Shown here: positions 26,401-34,547 of the stretch, one piece after another
How positions within the stretch are numbered: the first letter of the stretch is position 1
Layout of the letters: each line of letters starts with the position of its first letter
Assembly: GCA_031266515.1 (NCBI GenBank)
Contig: JAISAW010000087.1
Span: 1-42,708, forward strand
DNA length: 42,708 bases
Direction of reading: 5' to 3'
Origin: Eubacteriales Family XIII. Incertae Sedis bacterium
Lineage (GTDB): Bacteria; Bacillota; Clostridia; Peptostreptococcales; Anaerovoracaceae
Made by a program: the position numbers and the translations under genes
The notes under the pieces: generated by a model
Database searches by the model: none
Told to the model about the DNA's origin: nothing
The model's input: the letters and a program-made list of their open reading frames with translations, nothing else

Positions 26401-26755
26401 AGCGGCGCTGGGCGACGAGGCGGAAGCCGGTGGACTGAAGAGGGAGCTCGAAGACAGGTTCGGCCCCATCCCCGAGGAAGTGGATGTCCTCATATTGTCG
26501 GCGCTCGTCAAAAATACAGCTTTTGCGGCGGGGGCCTCGTCGATATCCGTTGACAGCGAATCCTCAGAGGTGCTGTTTGACGAACCGCCGGAGGGGTTTG
26601 CGGAGGCTGCCTTCAAAGCTTCGGAAGCCTTTGGCGAAAGGGTCGCAATATTCGCGGCGGGCAGGACAGGGATAAGCCTTTTCCCGGATATCCGCAAATA
26701 TACGAATACATTACAGGAAACGTTGGAATTGCTGAAAATTATCGCGGCGTGTTAA
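23471..26755 (+). CDS. mfd: Transcription-repair coupling factor Mfd
   Basis: Mfd removes stalled RNA polymerase and recruits UvrA. The start at ATG 23471 overlaps pth by 8 bases and gives 1,094 residues, slightly shorter than typical. Order: divergent UvrB-like N-terminal domains, the polymerase-interaction domain near 422 (GDYVVHERYGIGVYRGL), the translocase core with GDVGYGKTE near 575, DEEQRFG, TATPIPRTLQMSLTG, IESGLDIPN and QLRGRVGR, and a C-terminal TRCF domain with RFGPIPEEV. The N-terminal domain is Ala-rich and less conserved. Confidence 0.97.
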   Translation: MGEKTRLTGLSDLQSVPVIAEMARELVQAREEGVSVPPNILIVTATAAAAASFAKNYEYFSGQSAVALPEDDAPFQRYEAKSSELAVATLAAESTFASMSGVPVIAPVSAAIKLTETPDAYREGEVKITVGDGLSIERLRERLAAAGYRGEHFTENPGEASTRGGIVDIFPMQADSPYRIEFFGNVVDSIRSYDPETQLATGKVESVTVSAAFQKGLGAEAGPRGKGVPLFYHAGSDAIVFVIDPTRIESVLDMRRREAEDDFLMLLEKGEVDSEDLEMLPGKDEYDELLGFAGTLTVVEPYTNLPENRYPGFAATREYRASTPAPLFGQMDLLAAELKRYRRLHYDTVLVCGTPGRAEKLKDFLDQKNLSGAAAVALGEISGSIEIESLKKVWLSDADIYATGKKARRPRIRDGEKIKAFSDISHGDYVVHERYGIGVYRGLRTITADGKDKDFLTIAYTGTDVLYIPVDQISEVQRYIGSGERKPKISRLGTDEWVNTKKRVQREIEEYATELLAVAARRKLAKGFSFEESSPWQGEFEDRFPYEPTPDQQRCFESVARAMAQEYPMDMLICGDVGYGKTEVALRAAFRAVMNGKQVAMLVPTTILAAQHGRTFEERFKGFPAKVKTLSRFLSFSEKKVLIAGLKTGEIDVVIGTHALLGKNVGFKDLGLLVIDEEQRFGVKHKEKVKALKAGVDVITLTATPIPRTLQMSLTGMRDMELIADPPDERLPVRTYVAEENEETMAESIRRELDRGGQAYVVFNRISGIDRVAGRLSELVPEARFGVCHAAMHSREIERLMLDFLAGDFDVLVSTSIIESGLDIPNVNTILIMDSDRFGLTQLYQLRGRVGRMNRTAFAWLLYRRDKILTESAEKRLKAIREFTEFGAGFKIAMKDLEMRGAGNLLGVSQSGHMVSVGFEYYCKMLDEAVRILGGENAEGLPPGDKRDMKVRFDLPASIPESYVDDEVVKLLLYNKIAALGDEAEAGGLKRELEDRFGPIPEEVDVLILSALVKNTAFAAGASSISVDSESSEVLFDEPPEGFAEAAFKASEAFGERVAIFAAGRTGISLFPDIRKYTNTLQETLELLKIIAAC

Positions 26756-26861
26756 AATGGCGAAGGCTGAGATTAGAAATGTGTTCAGTGAAACGGGGAA
26801 CGCGAGGGCAAGTGATGGATATTTCCAAACGGCTCTTGCGGAAGTGAAGGAAAAGGGAAAA

Positions 26862-27920
26862 ATGAGACGTAGAAGTATCATGGCAACAATCCTGTGTATC
26901 GTGATGGTGTTTTCGTTTGCTGCCTGCAGCGGAAGCGACGCTCTGGCGACGGTGGGAAGCTCAAAAATTACGGACAAAGAGATTGAGACGTATTCCGCAA
27001 TGGTTGCGATAATGAGCGGGGCCACTTATGAAGAGCTTGACGAAACCACCAAGGCGTACCTGAGCAACAGTGTTTTGCTCTGGCTTGCCGACAAAGCCTG
27101 TATCGAAGAGCATTTCAAAAACGAAGGCAAGGATGTCATCACGGAAGAAGACCAGAAAGAGATCGATACGAATTCGGGCGACATGCTTGAAAGCCTCAAG
27201 TCCATGGCCGGCGAGAATGAATTGTCGAGATACGGAATCACTGAGAAACTGCTGAAAAGCTACATCGAAGCCCAGTATTACGACGACGCTTTCAGAGAAG
27301 AAATCCTTGAAGCTGACCCCGTGACGGATGAAGAAGCCGAAAAATATTACGAGGAGAACAAAGACTCATACGTGAGGACGAGCAAGAGCGTGACGACGAG
27401 CCACGTCCTGATCGGAGACTCGGAACACAAAGCCGAAGACCTTGAGCTTGCGGAGCAAATCAAAGCCAGGGCCCTCGCTGGCGAAGACTTTGCGGCTTTG
27501 GCGACGGAGTACAGCAAGGATGCCGGAAGCGCGGCAAACGGCGGCGACATAGGCGAGAATGACGAGACGAGCAGCCTGGTGGATCCGTACAAAAATGCCA
27601 TGCTTGCATTGGCTGAAGGGCAGATATCTGATGTGGTGGAATCGGAATTTGGATACCACATCATCAAGGCTACCAAGGTGAATGAGCCCGGGCAGAAAGC
27701 ATTTGACGAAGTAAAGGATGAAATAGTAGCGCAGCTTGAACAGCAGCGTGTGCTTGACGCATACCCGGGGCTCCGCGAGGAGACCTCACTTAAATGGAGC
27801 GACAAGCTGAAGCTCAATGAGGAGACGGGATTGCCGGAGCCTGTGCTTCCCGAAGAAGAGCCTGCGCCGGAAACCGACGACAGCGCCAGTGCTGACGATG
27901 GCTCAGGAAGCGAAGAATAA
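26862..27920 (+). CDS. prsA: PrsA-like foldase lipoprotein (parvulin PPIase)
   Basis: This is a predicted extracytoplasmic lipoprotein foldase. The start at ATG 26862 gives a lipoprotein signal with a basic n-region, hydrophobic core and FAAC lipobox, which the longer listed frame (from 26757) would bury. A SurA-N-like helical domain follows. The parvulin domain spans about residues 165-265 (TTSHVLIGD, AALATEYSKDAGSAANGGDIG, FGYHIIKA). The C-terminus is an acidic Pro/Glu/Asp/Ser tail. AAGGAAAAGGG precedes the start. prsA after mfd is common in Clostridia. Confidence 0.9.
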   Translation: MRRRSIMATILCIVMVFSFAACSGSDALATVGSSKITDKEIETYSAMVAIMSGATYEELDETTKAYLSNSVLLWLADKACIEEHFKNEGKDVITEEDQKEIDTNSGDMLESLKSMAGENELSRYGITEKLLKSYIEAQYYDDAFREEILEADPVTDEEAEKYYEENKDSYVRTSKSVTTSHVLIGDSEHKAEDLELAEQIKARALAGEDFAALATEYSKDAGSAANGGDIGENDETSSLVDPYKNAMLALAEGQISDVVESEFGYHIIKATKVNEPGQKAFDEVKDEIVAQLEQQRVLDAYPGLREETSLKWSDKLKLNEETGLPEPVLPEEEPAPETDDSASADDGSGSEE

Positions 27921-27929
27921 CAAACAGCA

Positions 27930-29012
27930 ATGGATTGCGGGACATGGGAAAGAAGGCTGTATGACGGTGAGCCGTATATCAGCGGGGAACAGCCGGATGC
28001 GGAGGTGCTCACAAAACTGAACTCCAACGAAAATCCGTATCCGCCGTCGGCTGCGGTGTTGGCGGCGATAGCTGGTTTTGACGGCGGTCAGCTGAGGCTG
28101 TATCCCCGTAGTGACGGCGGAACGCTGAGGGCTGCGCTCGCAGACCTTCATGGGGTGCCGCGCGAACGCGTATTTGTCGGCAACGGATCAGACGAAGTGC
28201 TTGCGCTTGCGTTCAGGGCCTGTTTCGGAGGGGAAGGCGGCATACTCTTTCCTGACATCACGTATTCCTTTTATCCCGTGTGGTGCGATTTTTTTGGAAT
28301 CGGGTTTGAAACGCGGCCTTTGGATGGGGCGTACAGGATAAATGCGGACGACTACGCCGGAGAGAAGCGCGGCGTAGTGATAGCAAACCCGAACGCGCCG
28401 ACGGGTATAGGCGAAGGCGAGGGCTTCATCAAAAAGATAATGGAGGCGAGCCCGGGCTGCGTCGTGATCGTAGATGAAGCTTATGCCGATTTCTCGGAAT
28501 ACTCGGCGGTGCCGCTCGTGGACAGATATCCGAATCTGCTCGTGACGAGGACATTTTCGAAGTCAAGGTCGCTCGCAGGGATGAGGATCGGATACGCTGT
28601 CGGAAGCCCTCGTACCATCGAGGCCCTCAAAGCCGCAAAGGATTCTTTCAATTCCTATCCGATAGACAGCGTTGCGATAGCCGCCGGCGTCGCAGCCCTT
28701 GGAGACAGCGGCTATTATTCGGACAGGATCGGGGAGCTTAAGCAGACGAGGGATTTGTCGGTGGAAAAGCTTTCGCGGCTCGGGTTCAAAGTCCTCCCGT
28801 CGCAGGCAAACTTCATCATGGTTTCCCCGCCGGCCGGCAGCGCCGAAGGCCTGTTTCTCCATCTCAGGGAAAAGAGGATATTCGTCCGCTATTTCGCCGG
28901 GGAACGGCTGAAAGATTTTCTAAGGATAACCATAGGAACGCCGGAGCAGATGGACGCTTTGATATCGGAAGCGGAGGGCTACGTCTCGGGCGGACGGAGC
29001 GCCGGCACTTGA
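27930..29012 (+). CDS. hisC: Histidinol-phosphate aminotransferase-like
   Basis: A fold-type I PLP aminotransferase of the HisC group, which makes histidinol phosphate from imidazole acetol phosphate. The LNSNENPYPPS opening, VGNGSDEVL, VDEAYADF and FSKSRSLAGMRIGYA (with the PLP lysine) are characteristic, and LRITIGTPEQMD ends the fold. No other histidine genes are near, so the enzyme may serve another amino acid or aromatic transamination. It starts 9 bases after prsA with no clear ribosome site. Confidence 0.85.
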   Translation: MDCGTWERRLYDGEPYISGEQPDAEVLTKLNSNENPYPPSAAVLAAIAGFDGGQLRLYPRSDGGTLRAALADLHGVPRERVFVGNGSDEVLALAFRACFGGEGGILFPDITYSFYPVWCDFFGIGFETRPLDGAYRINADDYAGEKRGVVIANPNAPTGIGEGEGFIKKIMEASPGCVVIVDEAYADFSEYSAVPLVDRYPNLLVTRTFSKSRSLAGMRIGYAVGSPRTIEALKAAKDSFNSYPIDSVAIAAGVAALGDSGYYSDRIGELKQTRDLSVEKLSRLGFKVLPSQANFIMVSPPAGSAEGLFLHLREKRIFVRYFAGERLKDFLRITIGTPEQMDALISEAEGYVSGGRSAGT

Positions 29013-29037
29013 GCCTTCCGGCAGTGGAGTCGTTCAC

Positions 29038-30681
29038 TTGAAAAGAAAAACGGTAATGCACGGTGCGATAATACTCAGTGTCGCGGGCATATTTTCCAAA
29101 GTGCTTGGTGCCTGTTTCAGGATACCTCTGGGAAACATGATCGGCGCGGACGGCATGGGCTACTATCAGGCTGTCTACCCGATCTACATACTTCTGCTCA
29201 CAATAGCGACTACAGGCATACCCGTCGCGATTTCGCGGATGGTCTCGGAACGGCTTGTCGCGGGGGACCGCGGCGGGGCACAGAGGGTATTTCGGGTGAC
29301 CCTCGTCATAATGTCCATACTGGGCGCGGCACTGTTTGCTGTCATGTTCATAGGCGCGGAATACATCACTTCGAACATAAAAGACATGGAGGGGTCGGTA
29401 TACGCGATGAAAGCCATCGCCCCGGCTCTCCTCATCGTCCCTGTCATGGCGACATTCAGGGGATACTTCCAGGGCTCGCAAAACATGAAGCCCACTGCCG
29501 TATCCCAGATCACAGAGCAGCTTTTCAGGGTCACTATAGGCTTGATAGCCGCCTATGCGCTCCTTTCGGCGGGAAAGAATTTTGCCGCAGCGGGCGCTAC
29601 GTTCGGGGCTACCGCCGGCTCGCTGGCCGGGCTTGCGGCCATTTTCTTTATTTATAAAAGGTACAGGAGCAGCGTGAATTTTCGCGGCAGGCGCGAAGAG
29701 ACAAGACAGGCAAAAAACCTTCGCCGCGAGAGTACCGGCAATATCATCGCCACGCTGTTTGTGATCGCCGCGCCCATCACCCTCGGAGCAGCCATCATGC
29801 CCGTGATGAACTTCATCGACGTGCACATAGTCACGAACCGCCTTGCGAACTCAGGGCTGGATGCCCTGCAGGTCAGGACTCTGTACGGCCAGTTGACGGG
29901 CTTTGCGCAGCCTATAGTGAACCTCCCTGATTTCCTGACGCAGGCTGTGGCCGTGAGTATGGTGCCGGCTGTGGTCAGGGCCTACAAGGCAAGGGACAGG
30001 GAGTTCCTTCACCTCAATGTCCAGCTTGGGCTCAGGTTTGCGATGATCGTAGGGCTGCCGTGCTCAGTCGGACTGATGCTTCTGTCCGAACCGATAATGA
30101 AGCTTATATATTTCAGGCAGCCGGCTGACGCCGCAGGCGCTGCGCCGAGCATGACGATACTCGCCGTGGGCATAGTATTCCTCTCCACTTATGAGACCAC
30201 GTCAGGGGCGCTGCAAGGGGTCGGAAAACAGATGATCCCTGTGCTGAACCTCGTCATCGGGGCCCTTGTAAAAATAATGCTGACGTATACGCTGACGAGC
30301 GTGAAAGCCCTGAACATCAAAGGCGCTGCCATCGGGACGGTGGCGGCCTTCATCGTGGCTATGGCGCTGAATTACAGGGCGGTGAAGATTTACACCGGGA
30401 CGCGTTTCGATATCTCAAAAACATTCCTGCGGCCGTTGCTGTCTGTCGCTGTCATGGGCATCGTGTGCAAGGGTGTGCACCTGCTTATGTCTCAATTTGT
30501 CGGAAGCCATATTGCGACTTTCATAGCGATCCTCCTGGCGGCCGTCGTATATTTCGTCATGATCTTCGCCACGAAGTCGATCCATATAAATGAGCTCAGG
30601 TATCTGCCCAAAGGGGATAAACTGACCAGGCTGTATCTGCGGACCCGAAGGAAATTCAAGAGGCGCAGGACCCGCCTGTAG
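29038..30681 (+). CDS. spoVB: SpoVB/MurJ-like polysaccharide flippase (MOP family)
   Basis: This 547-residue integral membrane protein belongs to the MOP flippase superfamily that moves lipid-linked cell-wall precursors. It begins HGAIILSVAGIFSKVLGACFRIPLG, a SpoVB hallmark, and has about 12-14 hydrophobic segments with GYYQAVYPIY and FRGYFQGSQNM. The C-terminus is strongly basic. TTG 29038 is used as start because GGAG lies before it. The position before hup and rqcP matches the spoVB neighbourhood of Bacillota. The yabPQ sporulation genes usually found next are not in this window, so a spore role is not implied. Confidence 0.88.
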   Translation: MKRKTVMHGAIILSVAGIFSKVLGACFRIPLGNMIGADGMGYYQAVYPIYILLLTIATTGIPVAISRMVSERLVAGDRGGAQRVFRVTLVIMSILGAALFAVMFIGAEYITSNIKDMEGSVYAMKAIAPALLIVPVMATFRGYFQGSQNMKPTAVSQITEQLFRVTIGLIAAYALLSAGKNFAAAGATFGATAGSLAGLAAIFFIYKRYRSSVNFRGRREETRQAKNLRRESTGNIIATLFVIAAPITLGAAIMPVMNFIDVHIVTNRLANSGLDALQVRTLYGQLTGFAQPIVNLPDFLTQAVAVSMVPAVVRAYKARDREFLHLNVQLGLRFAMIVGLPCSVGLMLLSEPIMKLIYFRQPADAAGAAPSMTILAVGIVFLSTYETTSGALQGVGKQMIPVLNLVIGALVKIMLTYTLTSVKALNIKGAAIGTVAAFIVAMALNYRAVKIYTGTRFDISKTFLRPLLSVAVMGIVCKGVHLLMSQFVGSHIATFIAILLAAVVYFVMIFATKSIHINELRYLPKGDKLTRLYLRTRRKFKRRRTRL

Positions 30682-30767
30682 CCTGGCCGCCATCTCATTC
30701 TCGCGAGCGGGGAATCGATAATCGATTGACGAATGGCAAAATTTGGGGGATTTCGATATAAGTTCAG

Positions 30768-30796
30768 TTGACAGCGCCATGTTTCAATGAGAGAAT
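30768..30796 (+). promoter_or_regulatory. Promoter of hup
   Basis: A perfect TTGACA is followed after 17 bases by GAGAAT, about 50 bases before the hup start. A strong separate promoter suits an abundant DNA-binding protein. Confidence 0.5.
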
Positions 30797-30847
30797 AGGT
30801 TGGAATTTGAATACGATTCATCTCGTAGAGAAATAAGGAGGAATCAC

Positions 30848-31132
30848 GTGAATAAACAAGAACTGATTGCAGAGGTAGCCGCGAAATCGAGTGTCAGCAA
30901 AAAGGATGCCGAGACAGTGGTCAACAATACCATAGCCACGATCACAAAAACGCTCAAGAAGGGCGATAAAGTGCAGTTGATAGGGTTCGGGACATTTGAG
31001 ACTCGCAAGAGGAAGGCAAGGAAAGGAAGGAACCCGAGGAAACCTGAAGAGCTTATCAGTATCCCCGCATCGACAGCGCCTGTCTTCAAAGCGGGAAAAG
31101 CCCTCAAGGATGCAGTCAGCAAGAAAAAGTAA
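30848..31132 (+). CDS. hup: HU-family DNA-binding protein
   Basis: HU bends and compacts DNA as a dimer. The 94-residue protein begins MNKQELIAEVAAKSSVSKKDAE and has GFGTFETRKRKARKGRNP and IPASTAPVFKAGKALK, the arm and core signatures. The start is GTG 30848 with AAGGAGG seven bases upstream; the listed start at 30800 adds unrelated residues. A strong terminator follows, so it is largely a single-gene unit. Confidence 0.96.
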   Translation: MNKQELIAEVAAKSSVSKKDAETVVNNTIATITKTLKKGDKVQLIGFGTFETRKRKARKGRNPRKPEELISIPASTAPVFKAGKALKDAVSKKK

Positions 31133-31157
31133 TATTTTCTGCAATAGTGATGATATG

Positions 31158-31191
31158 CGCAGCGCGGGCAAAAACCGCGCTGCGTTTTTTT
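31158..31191 (+). terminator. Strong intrinsic terminator after hup
   Basis: CGCAGCGCGG pairs perfectly with CCGCGCTGCG and is followed by seven T. rqcP begins 19 bases later, so its expression needs readthrough or another promoter. Confidence 0.9.
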
Positions 31192-31210
31192 GGCTCAAGG
31201 CGTATGGACC

Positions 31211-31471
31211 ATGAGATTGGATAAATATTTAAAAGCATCGAGACTTATAAAGAGGCGTACCCTGGCAAAGAGCGCGTGTGACTCCGGCAGGGTACTCATA
31301 GGAGGCCGTGCCGCCAAGGCCGGCGCAGATGTAAAAGAAGGGGATGAGATCACGGTGCTTTTCGGCAACGGCGAGCTCGTGGCAAAGGTGCTTTCTCTGC
31401 GGGAAAGCGTCCGTAAAGAGGATGCGGCGCTGATGTATGAGATCATCTCCGGACGGAGGAATAGTAATTGA
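31211..31471 (+). CDS. rqcP: S4-domain RNA-binding protein RqcP (YabO/Hsp15-like)
   Basis: RqcP stabilises peptidyl-tRNA on split 50S subunits in ribosome quality control. The 86-residue product is nearly all S4 domain: MRLDKYLKASRLIKRRTLAKSACDSGRVLIGG, then KAGADVKEGDEITVLFG. I start at ATG 31211 where the S4 domain begins; the listed start at 31190 lies in the upstream T-run. Its stop overlaps the TTG start of folT. Confidence 0.9.
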   Translation: MRLDKYLKASRLIKRRTLAKSACDSGRVLIGGRAAKAGADVKEGDEITVLFGNGELVAKVLSLRESVRKEDAALMYEIISGRRNSN

Positions 31472-32001
31472 AAAGCAGGTTTTCAGTGAAAAGTTTGGCC
31501 GTACTTGCGGTCTTGCTGGCGGTCAGGGTCGTGCTGAATATGCCGTTTCTGACCATCTATCTCACACCCCAGTTCAAGCTGATCACTTTCGCATATTTAG
31601 CGGACGCGATGGCGGCGATGCTCTTCGGGCCGTTTGCAGCCCTTGCTTTTGGCTTTGCAGGGGATTTTCTCGGTTTTCTCGTGAGCGGAGGGGGAGGTGC
31701 CTATTTCCCCGGCTTTGCCCTCAGCGAAATGATAACCTGCCTCATTTTCGCACTGTTCTTCCACAAGAGGGAGATCACCCTGCCAAAGATAGCGGCGGCG
31801 TGGTTCATAGACCTCGGCGTGGTATTGCTCGGGCTCAATTCGCTGTGGCTCATCGTCATGTATGGCATGGAAGCCGGAAGCGTGTTTACCTTCGCGAGGT
31901 TTGTCAGTAATATCGTCCAGTCGCCTGTACATATCATGATACTGTGGCTCGTGCTGGCAAAGGTCATGAACAGGGACAGCATCAAACGGCTCCTGCCCTG
32001 A
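31468..32001 (+). CDS. folT: Folate ECF transporter S component (FolT-like)
   Basis: ECF S components are small membrane proteins that bind a vitamin and dock on a shared energising module. The 177-residue protein has about six hydrophobic segments. MLFGPFAALAFGFAGDFLGF and GAYFPGFALSEMI match the folate-type S family. TTG 31468 is preceded by GGAGGA at good spacing and overlaps the rqcP stop. Ligand specificity for folate is inferred from family resemblance. Its Arg codons are still AGG-rich, marking it as the last core gene before the codon-use change. Confidence 0.82.
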   Translation: MKSRFSVKSLAVLAVLLAVRVVLNMPFLTIYLTPQFKLITFAYLADAMAAMLFGPFAALAFGFAGDFLGFLVSGGGGAYFPGFALSEMITCLIFALFFHKREITLPKIAAAWFIDLGVVLLGLNSLWLIVMYGMEAGSVFTFARFVSNIVQSPVHIMILWLVLAKVMNRDSIKRLLP

Positions 32002-32020
32002 CAGCCTGAATAGAAATTAC

Positions 32021-32053
32021 CGTATGTTGCAGTTCAAGCATACGTGTTTTTTT
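32021..32053 (+). terminator. Intrinsic terminator after folT
   Basis: CGTATG pairs with CATACG (extended by TTG/CAA inside) and TGTTTTTTT follows. It closes the core gene block at the boundary with the repeat-rich region. Confidence 0.85.
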
Positions 32054-32133
32054 CAGAACTTTATTGCATCGAGGTTGTAGAAGTCCACTGAGCGCGTGAC
32101 CTCGCGGCTGCCCTCGGTTTGAACTCTTTCCTT
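32054..32133 (-). pseudogene. rhuM remnant, central piece
   Basis: On the minus strand this codes VQTEGSREVTRSVDFYNLDAI, which matches the conserved central segment of RhuM-family proteins, then stops. Only about 25 codons remain. The piece abuts the 73-bp direct repeat, which reads in frame ahead of it. Confidence 0.55.
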
Positions 32134-32206
32134 TATGGAAGGTATTCTCTCATACTGCTTAATTTGAAACGAGACGTGATTGCCTTGACGCTTACCTTTT
32201 TGTCCC
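32134..32206. repeat. 73-bp direct repeat, left copy
   Basis: This 73-bp sequence, beginning TATGGAAGGTATTCTCTCAT and ending in TTTTTGTCCC, is identical and in the same orientation at 41707-41779. In both places a different piece of rhuM lies immediately to its left. Confidence 0.9.
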
Positions 32207-32216
32207 GCAGATATAT

Positions 32217-32306
32217 ACGGCAAGACAAAATAGAACCGTCCCATTTTTGTCGACGGCAAGACAAAATAGAACCGTCCCATTTTTGTCGAACCGTCCCATT
32301 TTTGTC
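32217..32306. repeat. 35-bp interspersed repeat, two and a half copies
   Basis: A 36-bp unit starting ACGGCAAGACAAAATAGAAC occurs at 32217-32252 and 32253-32288, and a half copy AACCGTCCCATTTTTGTC follows at 32289-32306. Related copies lie at 41396-41426 (same strand, 30 of 31 matching) and 42507-42541 (inverted, 34 of 35 matching). The unit is bounded by GACAAAA and TTTTGTC, so it is partly palindromic. It is probably a REP-like element. Confidence 0.85.
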
Positions 32307-32356
32307 CTATCTGATCGACCTTATTTTTTTACTGGAAGTGTTTAAAACCCGGGCGG

Positions 32357-32941
32357 TTAACGCAGACCGTCAAACACGATATCGAGCATCCGGCCGACGC
32401 GCTTCCTGCACGCTTCTTCATCGTTTGGTTCAGTGAGCGGCGTTTCGTACAGTACGGAATAATAGACCCCGAGCAGACTGTCAACCGCTGTGTCGATCTC
32501 GATGTCCGCGCGGATGCTGCCCTCGGATTTTGCCTGTACGACAAGACAGATCAGCATGGAGCGGATACGCGCCTGCGTCTTGCCTGGTTCTTCCTCAAAG
32601 CTGTTGATCAGGAATACAATACGCCGCGTCAACACAAGGTAGGAAACGGCGTCAAGAATATAGGATTCAAGCAGCAGGCGGATACGTTCCGTTGCGCTCG
32701 CGTCCGTATCCACTGTCTCGGTGAACATCTTTTCGAGCGAAACCATTTCTTCCTCGGCGATACCGACGAGCAGGCTTCCCTTACTGGGGAAATAGTTATA
32801 GAGGGTCTGCCGCGCGACATGGGCGCTGTCAGCGATATCGTTCACCATCGTTTCTTCATAGCCGTTCTCGCGGAACATGTGGCGCGCCGTTTTCAGGATG
32901 CGTTCCCTCGTTCTGATTTTATTTCTTTCTCGCAATACCAT
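32357..32941 (-). CDS. TetR-family transcriptional regulator
   Basis: The 194-residue protein has an N-terminal helix-turn-helix (ILKTARHMFRENGYEETMVNDIADSAHVARQTLYNYF) and a helical ligand-binding part. TetR regulators usually repress a divergent operon until an effector binds. It is transcribed away from the aminotransferase/RLP cassette with about 120 bases between, so it is the obvious controller. No ribosome site is seen before the ATG, and a TATAAA sits 8 bases upstream. Arg codons are CGC/CGT-rich, unlike the core genes to the left. Confidence 0.88.
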   Translation of the reverse strand: MVLRERNKIRTRERILKTARHMFRENGYEETMVNDIADSAHVARQTLYNYFPSKGSLLVGIAEEEMVSLEKMFTETVDTDASATERIRLLLESYILDAVSYLVLTRRIVFLINSFEEEPGKTQARIRSMLICLVVQAKSEGSIRADIEIDTAVDSLLGVYYSVLYETPLTEPNDEEACRKRVGRMLDIVFDGLR

Positions 32942-32989
32942 ACAGATAGTTTATAGAAAAGTGGATATCTGCACAAGCGGTTTTTGTTC

Positions 32990-33018
32990 TTGACTACATC
33001 TTTGGACTTGAGTATAGT
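32990..33018 (+). promoter_or_regulatory. Promoter of the RLP catabolic cassette
   Basis: TTGACT and TATAGT are separated by 17 bases, followed by a leader of about 35 bases with GGAGG before the aminotransferase. The direct repeats CTTGACTA and CTTGAGTA overlap both boxes and could be a regulator site, although no clear palindrome typical of TetR is visible. Confidence 0.7.
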
Positions 33019-33060
33019 AATCGTAACAAATTGAACTACTCTGACAACAGGGAGGTATAT

Positions 33061-34518
33061 ATGATTGACTTGACTAAAAAAGGGTATTCGATATCCTGTT
33101 GGCCTGATGAGAAAGCCATTTACGAGAAGATGGGCCTTTTGGTAAACGGGGCCGATTACCATCTCAAGCCGGAGGCTTTACGGGAATACATGGGATATTT
33201 TGAGATCAAATGTGCCGGCTCCAAAAAATTGAACGAAGAAGCGAAACAGTATATTCCAGGCGGCGTTCAGCACAATCTCGCGTTCAATACGCCGTTTCCG
33301 CTCGCGGCGGCCAAGGCGGAGGGCGCTTATCTTTACGACGTGGACGGCAACCGGTATGTTGATTATCTGCAAGCCGGCGGTCCGACGCTGCTCGGCAGCA
33401 ATTACGCGCCTGTGCGCGAAAAAGCTATCGAGGTCATCAGCGAGAGTTCGCCGTGCACGGGTCTTTTCCATGAATATGAGATGAAACTCGCGCAGGAAAT
33501 TAATAAGCATATGCCGTGGGTCGAACAATTCCGCGCGTTGGCGAGCGGCACGGAATCCGACATGCTCGCGCTCAGGGTCGCGCGTTGTTATACCGGCAAG
33601 AAGAAGATAATCAAGGCGGGTGGCGCCTATCACGGTTGGAGCGACCAGCTCGTCTACGGATTGCACATTCCGTTTACGGGCAATTTTGAATCGCACGGTA
33701 TCCCGGGAGAGTGCTATGCCAACACGCAGGAGTTTTTCCCGAACGACATCGAAGGACTTCGCAAACTTTTCGAAAAGAACGAAGCCGATGGCGGCACTGC
33801 GGCTGTTATCCTTGAACCGTTTGGTCCGGAAAGCGGCACGAGGCCGGTTACACAGACGTTCAATTATGAGGTGAGAAAGCTGTGCGACGAGTTCGGCGCA
33901 TTGCTCATCTTCGATGAAGTCGTCACCGGTTTCCGCGTGGGGCCGGGCGGCGCGGCCGGGTTCTTTGACATCAAGCCGGATCTTGTCGTCTTTGGCAAAA
34001 TCGTCGCGGGGGGCTATCCGGCGGCAGGCGGCATCGGCGGCAGCAAAGACGTTATGAGCGTGGTCGCGGCGGGCGTCGATACGAGCAAGCCGCGCGCATA
34101 TTGCGGAGGCACCCTTTCAGCCAACCCCTTGAGCTGCGCAGCCGGATATTACGCGATAAAGGAGATCGTGGAGCGTGACGCCGCGGCTAAGGCGGGCAAG
34201 GCCGGCGACAGGCTTACGGAAGGCATCAACAAACTGATCGACAAGTACGATCTGCCGTTTGTGGCATGGAATACGGGATCCATTGTGCATTTTGAAGTTT
34301 CCGGGATGATGTATGTCGATGTGCGCAGGGAGGATGCAATGCAGCAGCTTCACCTGAAACGCAAGCGTGTCGAGGAGTTCGGCGCCGCGCTCACCGCGAA
34401 TGGCGTCATCACTCTTGCCGGCAGCCGCATCTATACGAGTATGGCCGATGATGACGAAACGCTTCAGCTCACGCTTCGGGCGTTTGACGATGTCATGGGC
34501 AATCTGACGTTGAGTTAA
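33061..34518 (+). CDS. Class III aminotransferase (GSA aminomutase-like)
   Basis: This fold-type I PLP enzyme resembles glutamate-1-semialdehyde 2,1-aminomutase and omega-amino transaminases. A 50-residue N-terminal extension precedes SKKLNEEAKQYIPGGVQH, where the family fold begins, making 485 residues against about 430. FDEVVTGFRVG holds the PLP Asp and FGKIVAGGYPAAGG the Schiff-base lysine; GTESDMLALRVAR binds phosphate. The start ATG has GGAGG five bases upstream. No heme genes are nearby, so haem synthesis is unlikely. As first gene of the cassette it probably moves an amino group on the pathway substrate or a late keto product. Arg codons are CGC/CGT-rich. Confidence 0.88.
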   Translation: MIDLTKKGYSISCWPDEKAIYEKMGLLVNGADYHLKPEALREYMGYFEIKCAGSKKLNEEAKQYIPGGVQHNLAFNTPFPLAAAKAEGAYLYDVDGNRYVDYLQAGGPTLLGSNYAPVREKAIEVISESSPCTGLFHEYEMKLAQEINKHMPWVEQFRALASGTESDMLALRVARCYTGKKKIIKAGGAYHGWSDQLVYGLHIPFTGNFESHGIPGECYANTQEFFPNDIEGLRKLFEKNEADGGTAAVILEPFGPESGTRPVTQTFNYEVRKLCDEFGALLIFDEVVTGFRVGPGGAAGFFDIKPDLVVFGKIVAGGYPAAGGIGGSKDVMSVVAAGVDTSKPRAYCGGTLSANPLSCAAGYYAIKEIVERDAAAKAGKAGDRLTEGINKLIDKYDLPFVAWNTGSIVHFEVSGMMYVDVRREDAMQQLHLKRKRVEEFGAALTANGVITLAGSRIYTSMADDDETLQLTLRAFDDVMGNLTLS

Positions 34519-34547
34519 TTGTATTTATTAGAGAAATGAGGTAAAAA

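Noticed and set aside
32119-32436. Plus-strand ORFs over the interspersed repeats (also 42299-42685)
   Set aside because: They translate repeat units such as QDKIEPSHFC and have no ribosome site or conserved domain.
33061-34518. Haem-pathway HemL
   Set aside because: It resembles the family, but has a 50-residue extension, no haem genes nearby and sits in a regulated catabolic operon.
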